Part shown: positions 62,730 through 64,000 of the stretch, piece after piece | Numbering within the stretch: the first letter of the stretch is position 1 | Layout: each line of letters begins with the position of its first letter | Assembly (NCBI GenBank): GCA_016712595.1 | Contig: JADJQT010000001.1 | Span: 721,501 to 785,500 of the forward strand | Length of the DNA stretch: 64,000 nt | Direction: 5' to 3' | Source of the DNA: Rhodospirillales bacterium | Lineage (GTDB): Bacteria > Pseudomonadota > Alphaproteobacteria > Rhodospirillales > Defluviicoccaceae | Position numbers and translations under genes: made by a program | Notes under the pieces: model-generated | What the model was told of the DNA's origin: nothing | The model's input: the letters and a program-made list of their open reading frames with translations, nothing else | Database searches by the model: none

Positions 62730-64000
62730 TCAGTTCAGTCCGGCCCACGCGGAAAGGGCGCGAAGCTGCGGGCTCTTCTTGGTCATGTGCGCTTCCATGC
62801 GGCGTAGCACATTGTCGAGCACGGCGATGCCCTCGGCGATGTAGGGTCCCTTGTTGAGCATCACACATTCCGCCCGGTTCCCCATCGCCGCATCGGTGAA
62901 CTCGCCGCGCGACGGCATGCCTCGTTTCACCAGGTTTTCCAGAACCTGTGTCGCCCAAATAACCGGCACATACGCCGCCTCGCAAAGCCACAGGATTTCC
63001 TCCTGCACCTCCGACAACCGCTCGTAGCCGATTTCGACGGCAAGATCGCCGCGCGCGATCATCACTGCGAACGGATTACCGGACGTCGCCTGAACGATCA
63101 GGGCCGGCAGGTTGGTGAACGCGAGTTGCGTTTCGACCTTGGCAACAATGCCCAGCGGAGGGCGACTGCCGCGGCGTTTTTTCAGTTCGTCCTGCAGCCA
63201 GGCCATGTCCTCGACTCGCTGGACGAATGAATAGCCAACCATATCCGCGTGCTCGGCAACGAAGTCGAGATCTTCCAGGTCCTCCGCCGACAACGGCGAG
63301 ACGCTCAACGCTGTATTGGGAAAATTGATCCCCTTTTCAATCTCCAGCGGCTGACCTTCCGGAGGCGTGCGCGTGACCGCGACCAACAAGCCCTCCCGAC
63401 GAACCTCGTCGACGTGTCCGACGATCAGGCCATCCTTGATCGATATCTTGGCTCCGGCCGCGACCTGATGCAGCACGTCCAGCATGGCGCAACTCGCCTG
63501 ATACGGGAATTCGCGACGGGCCGCCGGCTCGTCAAATGTGATCAGGATGTGATCACCGGCATAAACCATGTTTTCGTCTTCCGGAGTGATTACCGTGCGG
63601 GTGCGGATTTTCGGCCCCTGCAAGTCCATCAGCACCGGACAGCCGCGGCCTTGCGCGTTCGCCGCGTCCTTAACGTTGCGGATCATCGCCGCCCACGGTT
63701 TGGGGCCGTCGTGTGCGCAGTTGATCCGGGCGGCATCCATCCCGGCCGCCACCAGTTCGGCTACGTGCTTTTTATCTTTGGCTGCCTTGGCCGAGAGAGT
63801 CACAAGATGCGCGTCTTACGACCTTCGATCGGCGCTCCCAGCAAGATGTCGGTCGCGCGCTTGAGCAGTGCATTCCGGACCAGAACGCCTCTACGCTCGG
63901 ACGCTCGATTGTCCCGGCTTTTCGGGTCAGCTGATCGAGATTGGCAAGAACCGAATCCAGTGTCGGCATCACCCGGCTCTCGCATCGACCAAGCCCTAAT
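62730..64000 (-). pseudogene. Pyruvate-kinase-like gene, incomplete at the window edge and with two frameshifts
   Basis: The main frame (63803-62730) has the pyruvate kinase core: AAGMDAARINCAHD, CPVLMDLQGPKIRT, ISIKDGLIVGHV, DLDFVAEHADMVGYSF, GIVAKVETQLAF, MIARGDLAVEIG and VIWATQVLENLVKRGMPSRGEFTDAA. Upstream the coding similarity continues in other frames: NALLKRATDILLGAPIEGRKTRIL stops just before VTLSAKAA (63800-63803), and LGLGRCESRVMPTLDSVLANLDQL continues to the window end. Each junction would be repaired by one base. Either the gene is decaying or the assembly has errors. Confidence 0.78.

Overview
The window comes from a high-G+C alphaproteobacterial chromosome. The order rplU-rpmA-obgE-proB-proA-nadD-rsfS, a CDF metal exporter of DmeF type, an OprB porin and IS5/IS630/IS91 relics fit a Rhodospirillales-like host, but the genus cannot be read from the sequence.

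Left chromosomal arm (1-18435): the right end of a frameshifted IS5-type element; panD; two tandem PAS-like paralogues; a complete dipeptide ABC transporter on the minus strand (dppA-dppB-dppC-dppD-dppF order, 8676 down to 3115); a small flagellar group (flgI, a FlgJ-type rod protein, a FlgN-like chaperone); a secreted protein of unknown role; malate synthase; a CDF exporter; an ABC ATPase coupled to a lipoprotein hydrolase; and tRNA-Arg(CCG).

Integrated mobilizable element (about 18436-48310, about 30 kb): it starts at the 3' end of tRNA-Arg with a large serine recombinase whose reading frame continues antisense through the tRNA. It carries a small beta-class adenine methylase, a HTH protein, a ParA partition pair with palindromic sites, ArdC anti-restriction, a TraG/VirD4 coupling protein, MobC and a relaxase, but no type IV secretion channel genes, so it looks like an integrative mobilizable element that would borrow a mating channel. 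Its cargo is a defence-like island: a membrane-anchored HerA-type ATPase divergent from an OLD-type ATPase/TOPRIM protein, a HigBA toxin-antitoxin, a three-gene methylase/helicase cassette with the methylase motifs divided between two polypeptides, DUF2726 and DUF3644 proteins and an orphan HicB. A second cargo block is a four-gene operon of exported proteins (DUF1566 and LamG-like domains) that share a short repeated module. An exact 13-bp inverted repeat lies just inside both proposed ends.

Right junction (48310-51390): nested IS relics, namely a frame-disrupted IS630, a deleted and nonsense-mutated IS91 transposase with its intact tyrosine recombinase, and a 20-bp solo IS5 end identical to the one at the left of the window.

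Right chromosomal arm (51391-64000): two family-3 amino-acid binding proteins without permeases, a DUF4239-like membrane protein, the ribosome/proline/NAD cluster, an OprB porin, an IscA-type Fe-S protein and a pyruvate-kinase-like gene that runs off the window and contains two apparent frameshifts. rsfS has no canonical start codon compatible with its conserved N-terminus.
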